Shown here: piece by piece, positions 8,651 to 16,817 of the stretch
Numbering within the stretch: the first letter of the stretch is position 1
How the letters are laid out: each line of letters opens with the position of its first letter
Assembly: GCF_900074915.1 (NCBI RefSeq)
Contig: NZ_LT222319.1
Coordinates: forward strand, 3,195,001-3,259,000
DNA: 64,000 bases
Source of the DNA: Pseudomonas cerasi
GTDB lineage: Bacteria > Pseudomonadota > Gammaproteobacteria > Pseudomonadales > Pseudomonadaceae
Reading direction: 5' to 3'
Program-made: the position numbers and the translations under genes
The notes under the pieces: model-generated
Seen by the model: the letters and a program-made list of their open reading frames with translations, nothing else
The model's database searches: none
Told to the model about the DNA's origin: nothing

Positions 8651-8893
8651 TCAAAGCTTGCCGATCTCTCCGGTCGCCTCGCCAATGGTCGCCAGCGTGG
8701 CCTCAATATCATCGATTGCCTGTTCAAGCCCGACGAACGATTGCTGGATAGCTTCGCGGGTGTCTACCGTCTGCTGCCCCCTTAAACGCTCAACACGCTC
8801 CAGTTCACTGAGCTGCAGGTTACGCACCTCCGCCCTTAACGTTTGCAGTGTCTTCCAGACCAAACGGAACTGTTGCTGGCTGTCATGTCCCAC
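8651..8893 (-). CDS. small coiled-coil protein beside the translocator
   Basis: About 80 residues from a GTG start at 8893 that has an AGAGG site eight bases upstream; a TTG start further upstream (8944) lacks one. The protein is acidic and predicted helical throughout (WKTLQTLRAEVRNLQLSELE, then GLEQAIDDIEATLATIGEAT), with coiled-coil character and no membrane segment. Function not recognised. Its size and placement, convergent with the translocator, would suit a T3SS chaperone, but this is inference. Confidence 0.5.
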   Translation of the reverse strand: MGHDSQQQFRLVWKTLQTLRAEVRNLQLSELERVERLRGQQTVDTREAIQQSFVGLEQAIDDIEATLATIGEATGEIGKL

Positions 8894-9217
8894 CTTCGTA
8901 TCCTCTGTCGATCGGCTCAAGTGCAAGGTTGAGACAGCCTGCAAACCGAATGCTCCACTTTATTGCGCGCTGTGGAACTGAAACCGCCGCCGGTCAGGCT
9001 TGATGTCCATCGGTTTGAATTTACCTCCGTTATCAGGATCACTTTTTCATGCCTGTACCGATTGCTGTCGCTGCCAGATCCTGAATGACGCTTGCTTGCG
9101 TACTGTAGAAAGCAGCGTCGCTGACGGTCTACGCTCGAACGAGCCAATGAACAGACCAACGCTTACCCTCTTTGGCCTTTAGCCTTGTGTAGCGTCAATG
9201 AAAAGGAATTTTCTACC
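8894..9217. other. intergenic region, no gene seen
   Basis: 324 bases between the T3SS cluster edge and the APC permease. No convincing coding frame, RNA gene or terminator was recognised; it marks the boundary of the secretion cluster. Confidence 0.4.
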
Positions 9218-10531
9218 ATGGCCACTCCCGACACCTCATCACTGCGCCGGGCGATCACCGCTCCCATGTTGACCCTGTTCATCCTCGGCGACGTGCTGGG
9301 TGCTGGCGTTTATGCATTGGCAGGCACGATAGCCGGACGCGTCGGCGGAGCCATCTGGGCACCCTTGCTGATTGCCCTGTGCTTTGCCTTGCTGACCGCA
9401 GCGTCCTACGCCGAACTGGTGACCAAATACCCGCGTGCGGGCGGTGCCGCGGTGTACGCCGAAAAAGCCTTCGGCAAGCCGCTGCTCTCGTTTCTGGTCG
9501 GCTTCTCCATGGTCGCGGCTGGCGTTACCAGCGCTGCCGGGCTGGCCGTGGCGTTTGCCGGCGACTACTTTCAGGCGCTGCTCGACTGGCCTGCGCAGTG
9601 GGTCTGTGTAGCATTTCTGGTCATCGTCGGCCTGCTCAACGCACGCGGTATCAAGGAATCGCTTTCAGCCAATCTGGTCATGACAGTCATCGAGCTGAGC
9701 GGCTTGCTGATGGTCATCGCTGCGGCAGTGTGGTTCGTCAGTCAAGGGCAAGGCGTGCCGCAACGCGTGTTTGAACTGGACAGCGCATCCCCCGCCACAG
9801 CGATTCTCGGTGCCTCATTGCTGGCGTTCTATTCGTTCGTAGGGTTTGAAACTTCGGCCAATCTTGCCGAAGAGATCAAGGATGTGCGCAAGGTCTATCC
9901 ACGCGCCCTATTCGGTGCACTGCTGGCTGCCGGCGCGGTGTACATGCTGGTTGGCGTGGGCGCAGCGATGGTCCTGCCGGTCGAGCAACTCAAGGATTCC
10001 CAAGCACCACTGATGGACGTAGTGAGTGCCTCGGGGCTCGGCATACCTGCGCCCTGGTTTGCGGTCATTGCGCTGATTGCGGTGGCCAACGGCGCGCTGC
10101 TGACCATGATCATGGCCAGCCGACTGACCTTCGGCATGGCCCGCGAAGGACTGTTACCTGCAGTGATGGGTTCGGTGCTGCCCAAGCGCCGCACGCCGGG
10201 GCTGGCAATTCTGGCGACCACGCTGGTGGCCATTGCCCTGTCCTTCACCAGCACCCTGACCATCCTCGCCGAAACAGTCGTGCTGTTACTGCTCTTCGTA
10301 TTTCTCAGCGTGAACATCGCCGTGCTGGTACTCAAGCGCGACAAGGTCGACGCCGGGCACTTTCAGGTCCACTGGGTTATCCCGCTGCTGGGCATTCTTT
10401 CGTGCCTGTTGCTGCTCACTCAGCAAGGTCCGGAAACCTGGCTGCGGGCAGGCATCATGCTGGCGGTCGGTGCAGCGCTTTACGGACTGACCCGGCTGGG
10501 CAGCTCGGCGCTGGCGCCGCATTCTCGCTGA
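9218..10531 (+). CDS. APC-family amino acid permease
   Basis: A 437-residue integral membrane protein with about 12 hydrophobic segments and the amino acid/polyamine/organocation (APC) signature at its first helix (LTLFILGDVLGAGVYALAGTI: the helix-breaking GAGVY-type motif binds the substrate backbone) and a second conserved stretch SFVGFETSANLAEEIKDVRK. It imports amino acids or related amines across the inner membrane by proton coupling; the substrate cannot be read from sequence. The ATG at 9218 is preceded by AAAGGAA. It is monocistronic and convergent with araH. Confidence 0.85.
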   Translation: MATPDTSSLRRAITAPMLTLFILGDVLGAGVYALAGTIAGRVGGAIWAPLLIALCFALLTAASYAELVTKYPRAGGAAVYAEKAFGKPLLSFLVGFSMVAAGVTSAAGLAVAFAGDYFQALLDWPAQWVCVAFLVIVGLLNARGIKESLSANLVMTVIELSGLLMVIAAAVWFVSQGQGVPQRVFELDSASPATAILGASLLAFYSFVGFETSANLAEEIKDVRKVYPRALFGALLAAGAVYMLVGVGAAMVLPVEQLKDSQAPLMDVVSASGLGIPAPWFAVIALIAVANGALLTMIMASRLTFGMAREGLLPAVMGSVLPKRRTPGLAILATTLVAIALSFTSTLTILAETVVLLLLFVFLSVNIAVLVLKRDKVDAGHFQVHWVIPLLGILSCLLLLTQQGPETWLRAGIMLAVGAALYGLTRLGSSALAPHSR

Positions 10532-10581
10532 AACGCGGAAAGAATGGATTCAGACCGCACGCACGGGCGGTTTGCTATTTC

Positions 10582-10597
10582 AACTACCGCGGTAGTT
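10582..10597. promoter_or_regulatory. perfect 16-base palindrome AACTACCGCGGTAGTT
   Basis: A fully symmetrical 8+8 site in the 150-base gap between the convergent permease and araH genes. It looks like an operator for a dimeric regulator, but both flanking genes end here, so it may instead be a remnant or serve as part of a termination structure. Confidence 0.4.
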
Positions 10598-10684
10598 ACA
10601 CTTTGGGCGGTTGATGAAGCGCAGTACGGGACTGAATCCGGCATGAAAGGGACGCTGATTCATGAGAACCAGCGCCCGGACAAT

Positions 10685-11650
10685 TTAGCGCCGCTTCATC
10701 CGATCGATGATCACCGCCAGCAACAGGATCGTGCCGCGAATCACGTACTGGTAGAAGGTGTCGATGTTCTTGAGGTTCATCGCATTTTCGATAATCGCCA
10801 GAATCAGCACCCCGGCGATCACATGCCGGATCATGCCGATGCCGCCGCTCAGCGAAACCCCGCCCAGTACGCAGGCAGAAATGATCGTCAGCTCGAAGCC
10901 CTGCCCGATCATCGGCTGACCCGAGGTCATGCGCGAGGCCAGCACCACGCCTGCCAGTGCCCCGACCAGGCCGTGGACGGCGAAGATGATGATTTTGGTA
11001 CGGTCTACGTGTACACCTGCCAGCAGCGCAGCTTCCTGATTGCCGCCGATGGCCATGGTGTTGCGCCCGTAAGTGGTGTAATTGAGCAGCCAGCCGAAGA
11101 ATATGAAGCAGGCGATGGTGATCAGAATCGGTACCGGCACGCCGTACACCTGGCCATTGCCAAAGATGAAGAAATCCTCGTTGGAAACGCCTACAGCCTT
11201 GCCGTTGGAGAAAATGTACGCCAGGCCGCGCACGATCTGCATCGTTGCCAGGGTCGTGATCAGGGCGTTGATGCGCAGCTTGGCAATCACGATGCCGTTG
11301 ATCAGGCCCACCACCAGTCCGAGCGCCAGAGCTGCCGAGACGCCCAGAAACACACTGTCGGTGTCGCGGATGACGATACTGGCGATCACACCGGAACAGG
11401 CCAGCACCGAGCCGACCGAAAGGTCGAAGTGCCCGGACGCCAGGCAGAAGAGCATGGTGCAGGCAGCGATGCCCACTGTGGAAATCGCCAGGCCCAGACC
11501 CCGCATGTTGAGCGGCGACATGAAGTTGTCGATGAACACGGCACACAAAATGAAGATTCCCACGGCAGCCAGGAGCATCACCCAGTCATCGGCGAAACGA
11601 CGCAGGTTCATGCCCTGACGGGGAGCCTGCAGGCTGGATTCGGTAGACAT
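10685..11650 (-). CDS. araH: L-arabinose-type ABC transporter permease AraH
   Basis: A 321-residue permease of the ribose/arabinose ABC family (BPD_transp_2) with 8-10 hydrophobic segments and the family stretches ACTMLFCLASGHFDLSVGSV and GGVSLSGGIGMIRHVIAGVL. It forms the membrane channel of the sugar importer with AraF and AraG. The start is placed at the ATG at 11650 (MSTESSLQAP), preceded by AAAGAGGTGCGT; another ATG lies eight codons upstream. Last gene of the minus-strand araFGH unit. Confidence 0.88.
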   Translation of the reverse strand: MSTESSLQAPRQGMNLRRFADDWVMLLAAVGIFILCAVFIDNFMSPLNMRGLGLAISTVGIAACTMLFCLASGHFDLSVGSVLACSGVIASIVIRDTDSVFLGVSAALALGLVVGLINGIVIAKLRINALITTLATMQIVRGLAYIFSNGKAVGVSNEDFFIFGNGQVYGVPVPILITIACFIFFGWLLNYTTYGRNTMAIGGNQEAALLAGVHVDRTKIIIFAVHGLVGALAGVVLASRMTSGQPMIGQGFELTIISACVLGGVSLSGGIGMIRHVIAGVLILAIIENAMNLKNIDTFYQYVIRGTILLLAVIIDRMKRR

Positions 11651-11690
11651 ACGCACCTCTTTTTTATTGTTCATGGTCAGGGACCGATTG

Positions 11691-13214
11691 TCAGCCGCGC
11701 GTGCGAGGCAGAGCCAATTGCAGAAGTCGCGACTCGTCAGCCTCGTCGCGATTGAGTTCACCGGTGATTGCGCCTTCGCTCATCACCAGAATGCGGTCTG
11801 AAATGCCCATCACTTCCATCAGATCGCTGGAGACCACAATCACCGCGATACCGTCTGCGGCCAGGTTGTGGATGATCTCGTAAATCTCGGACTTGGCCCC
11901 GACGTCGATCCCGCGAGTCGGCTCGTCCAGCAGCAGGACTTTCATGGGCATCGACAGCCAGCGACCAAGAATCGCTTTCTGTTGATTGCCGCCAGAGAGG
12001 TACATGATCTGCTGCTCGGGCGATGGCGTCTTGACGTTCATCGACTTGATCTGGCTGCGTGCGTTGTCACGCTCCCAACTGCCCTGAATCAGGCAACCGA
12101 GATTCACGTGCCGGGGGCGCGCACCGATGTTGATGTTCTCCGCGACGCTGGACAGCGGCACGATGCCTTCTTTCTTGCGGTCCTCCGGGCAGAGCAGAAT
12201 TCCGGCCTCGATGGCATCACGCGGTGACTTGTGTGTCAGCGGTTTGCCGTCCAGTTGCAGGCTGCCTGCAGAGCTGCGGGTAAGCCCCGAGAGCAGCCGG
12301 AACAGCTCGGTACGCCCGGCGCCGACCAGGCCGAAAAAGCCCAACACTTCGCCCTTCTGCACGGCAAAGGTGACCGGCTCATGCAGGCCCGGCCCCAGCA
12401 GGCCGGTGACGCGCAGACTTGGCCCCTGATGCTGACGCGGACGGTAGTTGTAGATGTTCTGGATATCGCGCCCGACCATACAGGTCACCAGTCGGTCGTG
12501 ATCAAGATCAGCCATCTGTTCGAAGGTTTTTACAAAACGGCCGTCCTTGAACACCGTCACCGCATCACAGACACGGAAGATTTCTTCCATGCGATGCGAC
12601 ACGTAAAGAATCACTCGGCCCTCGTCGCGCAGGCGCACGATGATCGCCATCAGTCGGTCGATCTCGCGCGCCGACAGGCTGCTGGTGGGCTCGTCGAAGG
12701 CAATGACGTGGGCATTGCGCGACATGGCCTTGGCGATCTCGACCAATTGCCGCTGCCCCAGCGAAAGATCGCCCAGACGTGTGCGTGGGTCTATCTCGTC
12801 AGCCAGGCCCTTGAGCAGCTCGCTGGCCCGGCGGTACATCGCACCGCGATTGATCAGACCGAAGCGATTGGGCATGTGCCCGAGCAGCAGGTTCTCGGCA
12901 ACGGTCATTTCCGGCACCAGATGCAGCTCCTGGTGAATCACCGCCACGCCAGCCGCGATGCTCTCGGCGGTGGACTTGAACTGGTAGCTCTGCTCGCCGA
13001 TCTGCAAGGCGCCGCTGTTGGGCTGATAAGAGCCGCCGAGAATTTTCAGCAGCGTGGATTTACCGGCACCGTTTTCACCCATCAATGCATGGACGCTGCC
13101 GGGGCGCGCTTCGAAACTGATGTCCGAAAGCGCCTTGACGCCGGGGAAGACCTTGCCGATGCCGTTGAAGCGCAAGGCACCGCCTGCGGCGTATTGCTCG
13201 ATAGCCTGTTGCAT
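11691..13214 (-). CDS. araG: L-arabinose-type ABC transporter ATP-binding protein AraG
   Basis: 507 residues with two fused ABC ATPase domains as in AraG/RbsA/XylG. The N-terminal domain has Walker A (GENGAGKSTL) and the signature LSLGQRQLVEIAKAM with Walker B VIAFDEPTSSL; the second has a degenerate P-loop (GLVGAGRTEL) and the signature LSGGNQQKAILGRWL with LLLDEPTRGIDVG. It energises sugar uptake. The ATG at 13214 has GGAG 8 bases upstream. It is separated from araF by a 55-base gap with a strong hairpin. Confidence 0.92.
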   Translation of the reverse strand: MQQAIEQYAAGGALRFNGIGKVFPGVKALSDISFEARPGSVHALMGENGAGKSTLLKILGGSYQPNSGALQIGEQSYQFKSTAESIAAGVAVIHQELHLVPEMTVAENLLLGHMPNRFGLINRGAMYRRASELLKGLADEIDPRTRLGDLSLGQRQLVEIAKAMSRNAHVIAFDEPTSSLSAREIDRLMAIIVRLRDEGRVILYVSHRMEEIFRVCDAVTVFKDGRFVKTFEQMADLDHDRLVTCMVGRDIQNIYNYRPRQHQGPSLRVTGLLGPGLHEPVTFAVQKGEVLGFFGLVGAGRTELFRLLSGLTRSSAGSLQLDGKPLTHKSPRDAIEAGILLCPEDRKKEGIVPLSSVAENINIGARPRHVNLGCLIQGSWERDNARSQIKSMNVKTPSPEQQIMYLSGGNQQKAILGRWLSMPMKVLLLDEPTRGIDVGAKSEIYEIIHNLAADGIAVIVVSSDLMEVMGISDRILVMSEGAITGELNRDEADESRLLQLALPRTRG

Positions 13215-13236
13215 TAACCAATCTCCTCGCACGTGT

Positions 13237-13261
13237 GAGGGGCCTGAACATCAGGCCCCTC
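13237..13261 (-). terminator. 11-bp hairpin between araF and araG
   Basis: Perfect stem GAGGGGCCTGA/TCAGGCCCCTC with a 3-base loop and no T-run. It sits just after the binding-protein gene, where such hairpins typically protect the upstream message and lower expression of the membrane components. Confidence 0.6.
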
Positions 13262-13268
13262 GTTCAGC

Positions 13269-14282
13269 TCACTTCCACAGACCACGCTCGGTCAGTATTT
13301 CCTGGAAGTTGGTGCGCTTGATCAGTGTCACGTCGTCCAGAGCGGTGTACTTGGGTGGTTCTGTGCCCTTGGTGGTCCACTCGTAAACATGCAACGCAGT
13401 GTCATAACCCTCTTTGCCAGGGTTCGGCAACATAGAGCCAAAGAAGCCGCTTTTTTTCTTCTTAAGTTCGTCGATCGCATCGGTGCCGTTGATACCGATC
13501 CCGATCACGTTATCCGCTTCAAAGCCATTGGTAGAAGTCGCACGTACCCCACCCAATACGGTGTTGTCGTTCATACCGCCGATGATCAGCCTTTTGGCAT
13601 CGCCTGGAAGTTTTGGCAGCGCCGAGTTGGTGGCGTCCATGCTGCCTGGCACATCTAGGGTTTTCTGTGCGGTGAAGACAATATGGTCCTTCGGCAGGCC
13701 GGCTTCCTCAAGTGACTTCACCGAACCATCCGTGCGTTTCTTGCCGGTATCCAGCTCGTTATAAGTGTTGATGATCGCGTAGGTGCCTTTCCAGCCATCC
13801 TCGTCCCACTTGCGATTTTTCGCTTCCTTGGCCATTTCGACGCCCTGCTTCTGACCTACTTCAAAGGCAGCCATGCCCAGGTAAGGCACGTCCTCCATGA
13901 AGTTACCCTTGGCGTCGACAAAGCGATCATCCACGGCCATGACTTTCAATCCCAGCGCTTTGGCCTTGGCCACAATCGCAGGGCCGAGCGACACGTCAGG
14001 CGGGCAGATCACGAAGCCCTTGGCACCGTTGGCGGCGAGGTTATCGATAGCGGTCAGGGTCTTTTCACCATCTGGCACGGCAATCTTGATGACGGTAAAG
14101 CCATGCTCCTTGCCGGCTTTTTCGGCACCCGCCCATTCGGCCTGGAACCACGGTTCTTCAGCCTGCTTGACCAGAAAGCCGATTTTGACTTCTTCGGCAG
14201 CGGAGGTGATGCCACTCATGCCCAGAATGGCGGTAGTGACGGCGACACAGCACAGGGAACGAATCCCGTGACGACTCAACAT
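13269..14282 (-). CDS. araF: L-arabinose-type periplasmic sugar-binding protein AraF
   Basis: A 337-residue periplasmic binding protein with a signal peptide (LCCVAVTTAILGMSGITSAA) and the peripla_BP fold of arabinose-binding proteins: VKIGFLVKQAEEPWFQAEWA, the hinge segments KGFVICPPDVSLGPAIVAKA and LKVMAVDDRFVDAKGNFMED, and RLIIGGMNDNTVLGGVRAT. It delivers the sugar to AraGH. The match is to the AraF branch rather than RbsB or XylF. A FadR-like operator lies 85 bases before the start. It follows the SMP-30 lactonase gene on the same strand. Confidence 0.9.
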   Translation of the reverse strand: MLSRHGIRSLCCVAVTTAILGMSGITSAAEEVKIGFLVKQAEEPWFQAEWAGAEKAGKEHGFTVIKIAVPDGEKTLTAIDNLAANGAKGFVICPPDVSLGPAIVAKAKALGLKVMAVDDRFVDAKGNFMEDVPYLGMAAFEVGQKQGVEMAKEAKNRKWDEDGWKGTYAIINTYNELDTGKKRTDGSVKSLEEAGLPKDHIVFTAQKTLDVPGSMDATNSALPKLPGDAKRLIIGGMNDNTVLGGVRATSTNGFEADNVIGIGINGTDAIDELKKKKSGFFGSMLPNPGKEGYDTALHVYEWTTKGTEPPKYTALDDVTLIKRTNFQEILTERGLWK

Positions 14283-14366
14283 AGCTAGCTCCTTATTTTT
14301 ATTGAATAGCTACAACGTTCAGCGAGGTGGCGGTCGAGAACGCGAATGCGTCCGAAACCGGTCAAA

Positions 14367-14377
14367 TAGTCATACCA
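14367..14377. promoter_or_regulatory. FadR/GntR-like operator upstream of araF
   Basis: TAGTCATACCA fits the FadR-subfamily consensus TNGTNNNACNA. The surrounding AAATAGTCATACCA recurs in nearly the same form at 15511 and 15584, which argues for a shared regulator of the sugar genes. Confidence 0.55.
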
Positions 14378-14465
14378 TATAACGGGTGACCGCTATGTAA
14401 CCGAATGTCACCCTTGCATCTACCATCACGCTGCCGTCAAAAAAGACGGCGGCGCGATACGCTTA

Positions 14466-15338
14466 TCAACCGGCGAAACGCTGACACGGCGTGCCCTTGA
14501 CGCCGATCTGCGCCATCAGCAGCGCGCCATCGAAACGACCCTGTGCATCGGCAGGTGCGGCACTGGTGACGTACAACGTTTCCAGGTCAGGACCGCCGAA
14601 TACACAACTGGTGGGATGGCTGACCGGCAGCTCCACAACCCGGTCAACACTGCCATCCGGGGCAAAACGGATCAGGCAATTGCCACCCCAGCGCGCATTC
14701 CAGACATACCCTTCGGCATCCATCGCCGAGCCGTCGGGTGAGCCTCGATCATGTTTTGCAGCCCATACCTTGCGTGGCCCCAAAGCACCGTCTGCGAGCA
14801 CCGGATAGTGATAAATGACGTCGTCCAGCGTATCGGCGCTGTACAGCACGCTACCCTCGTCATTCCACAACAGGGTGTTGACGATGCCCTGCCCGTCCAG
14901 CAAACGGGTCACGCGAGCATCAGGTTCAACGCGGAACAACCCGCCTGAACGACGCACTAGAGGTACGTCGCCGCCCTCGGCATCGATGTTGTTCTGCATG
15001 CTGCCAAGCCAAAGGTGGCCGCGCGCATCGCACCGCGCCTCGTTGGCGCGATTGCCAGGTGTGGGGTCTGCCACGCAGAACGGCACTAAAGAAGTCTTGT
15101 CGGAGTCCAGGTCCAAGCGATAAACGCCGCTGGCCAGTGTCACCAGTGCATCACCCTGCTCGGTCGGAATAAATGCAGAAACCGGCTCCGGCATGCGCCA
15201 TTGGCGGATCTGCCCGGCGACCAGCCGACACGCCAGGAACCCGGAAATGTCGACCCAGTACAAAGCCTGCTCCTCGGCATCCCAGAAGGAGCCTTCGGCC
15301 AGCTTGAAACGGTGCTCGGAAACGGGCAGCCAGTTCAT
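14466..15338 (-). CDS. SMP-30/gluconolactonase family sugar lactonase
   Basis: A 290-residue cytoplasmic six-bladed beta-propeller lactonase. The metal-binding Glu lies in KLAEGSFWD near the N-terminus; other family stretches are ISGFLACRLVAGQIRQW, GHLWLGSMQNN and RGSPDGSAMDAEGYVWNARW, which hold the Asn and Asp metal ligands. Next to an arabinose importer it probably hydrolyses L-arabinono-lactone (or galactonolactone) in oxidative, non-phosphorylating pentose breakdown; the dehydrogenase and dehydratase of that route are not in the window. It precedes araF on the same strand after a 183-base gap containing a candidate operator. Confidence 0.86.
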   Translation of the reverse strand: MNWLPVSEHRFKLAEGSFWDAEEQALYWVDISGFLACRLVAGQIRQWRMPEPVSAFIPTEQGDALVTLASGVYRLDLDSDKTSLVPFCVADPTPGNRANEARCDARGHLWLGSMQNNIDAEGGDVPLVRRSGGLFRVEPDARVTRLLDGQGIVNTLLWNDEGSVLYSADTLDDVIYHYPVLADGALGPRKVWAAKHDRGSPDGSAMDAEGYVWNARWGGNCLIRFAPDGSVDRVVELPVSHPTSCVFGGPDLETLYVTSAAPADAQGRFDGALLMAQIGVKGTPCQRFAG

Positions 15339-15510
15339 GAAAAATGTCCTTTGTTATTGTTGTAAAGGCACTTTTGGATGTTTGTGTCGCTGTCTTGTCC
15401 AACCTCTGCCTGCGCTGACCCGTTGCACGGATTTCAGGCTGCATGGCAAAAAAAACCGGCAGAGCGGCTAAGGTGAGTCACGAGCCTTCAGCGACGATGG
15501 CACTACTAAA

Positions 15511-15521
15511 TAGTATTACAA
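15511..15521. promoter_or_regulatory. FadR/GntR-like operator between the lactonase and galM
   Basis: TAGTATTACAA inside AAATAGTATTACAA, matching TNGTNNNACNA. It lies in the divergent intergenic region. Confidence 0.5.
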
Positions 15522-15583
15522 TTTATTTTTCAAGCTCCATTTTATAGGCTATACATCCATGCATCGGCTTGAATACGATCAAA

Positions 15584-15594
15584 TAGTCTTACCA
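15584..15594. promoter_or_regulatory. FadR/GntR-like operator just upstream of galM
   Basis: TAGTCTTACCA inside TCAAATAGTCTTACCA, nearly identical to the site at 14367. It ends 26 bases before the galM start codon, a position where binding would block transcription. Confidence 0.55.
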
Positions 15595-15619
15595 ATAACA
15601 ATAAAAGCAGGCAGATCAG

Positions 15620-16768
15620 ATGAAAAAACATGCGCTCCTCAGCACCCTTGGACTGTCCTTGATGATCAGCACCCTGACCGCACAGGCCGCCGCACTCTCC
15701 AGCGAACACAGTGCGTTCGGCCAACTGCCCGACGGCTCTGCCGTCGAAAAATACACCCTGCGCAACAGTCACGGCGTGCAGGCCAGCATCATCACCTACG
15801 GCGCGACGCTGCAATCGCTGCTGGTACCTGACAAGGCCGGAAAGGTCGAAGACATCGTCCTGGGTTTTGACGATGTTCAGGGCTATCAGAACAACGGTAC
15901 GGTTTATTTCGGCGCGACCATCGGCCGCTTCGGCAACCGCCTGGCAGGCGGCAAATTCAGTCTGGATGGCAAAACCTATCAGGTCCCGCTCAACGACAAG
16001 ACCAACGCGCTGCACGGCGGCACACAGGGTTTTGACAAGCGCTTGTGGAAGGCAGAAGAAACCAGGACCGGTGATTCGGTTGGCGTGAAGCTGACCTACC
16101 TGTCGCCGGACGGCGAGATGGGTTTTCCAGGAGCCCTGCTGACTGAAGTGACCTACAGCCTGAATGAAAAAAACGAGCTGAAGATCGACTACCGCGCTAC
16201 CACCGACAAACCGACGGTGCTGAACCTGACCAACCATAGTTATTTCAATCTGGCCGGCGCGGGCAGTGGTGATGTGCTCAAACAGGTCGCCACCCTCCAC
16301 GCCTCGCACTACACCCCGGTCAACGACAAGCTGATCCCGACCGGAGAACTGCCTGCTGTCGCCGGCACGCCCATGGACTTCCTCAAGCCCACCGCGTTCG
16401 GCAAACACATCAAGGATGATCATCAACAGTTGAAATACGCCGAACCCAAGCAAGGCGGGTTTGATTTCAACTGGGTGCTCGACACCAAGGGTGACGTGAA
16501 GAAACTGGCCGCCGAGGTCAGCGACCCGCAATCAGGCCGCCGACTGCAGCTGTTCACCACAGAGCCCGGCGTGCAGCTGTACACCGGTAACTTCCTGGAT
16601 GGCAGCATTCACGGCAAGGCTGGCAAGGTCTACCCGCACTGGGGCGCCTTTACTCTGGAAACGCAGCATTACCCCGATGCGCCCAACCAGCCGAAATTCC
16701 CCAGCACCCGACTGGATCCTGGCAAGGCGTACACCCAGACCACTGTGTTCAAATTCCTCAACGACTGA
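15620..16768 (+). CDS. galM: periplasmic aldose 1-epimerase (mutarotase)
   Basis: 382 residues: a signal peptide (TLGLSLMISTLTAQAAA) then a full galactose mutarotase domain. Visible motifs include the substrate-binding GATIGRFGNRLAGGKF, the catalytic His region LNLTNHSYFNLAG and the catalytic Glu region around TTEPGVQLYTGNFL and FTLETQHYPDAPNQP. It interconverts alpha and beta anomers of aldoses, here in the periplasm, presumably supplying the anomer preferred by the arabinose-type importer encoded divergently. It is followed by a bidirectional hairpin. Confidence 0.92.
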   Translation: MKKHALLSTLGLSLMISTLTAQAAALSSEHSAFGQLPDGSAVEKYTLRNSHGVQASIITYGATLQSLLVPDKAGKVEDIVLGFDDVQGYQNNGTVYFGATIGRFGNRLAGGKFSLDGKTYQVPLNDKTNALHGGTQGFDKRLWKAEETRTGDSVGVKLTYLSPDGEMGFPGALLTEVTYSLNEKNELKIDYRATTDKPTVLNLTNHSYFNLAGAGSGDVLKQVATLHASHYTPVNDKLIPTGELPAVAGTPMDFLKPTAFGKHIKDDHQQLKYAEPKQGGFDFNWVLDTKGDVKKLAAEVSDPQSGRRLQLFTTEPGVQLYTGNFLDGSIHGKAGKVYPHWGAFTLETQHYPDAPNQPKFPSTRLDPGKAYTQTTVFKFLND

Positions 16769-16777
16769 AGCGTTGAG

Positions 16778-16810
16778 CTGCCCGGCGCCTGCAATCAGGA
16801 TGCCGGGCAG
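16778..16810. terminator. hairpin between convergent galM and the metal-binding protein gene
   Basis: Stem CTGCCCGGC/GCCGGGCAG around a 15-base loop that can itself pair in part (CCTG/CAGG). It lies between two converging stop codons. Confidence 0.55.
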
Positions 16811-16817
16811 TTCAGGC

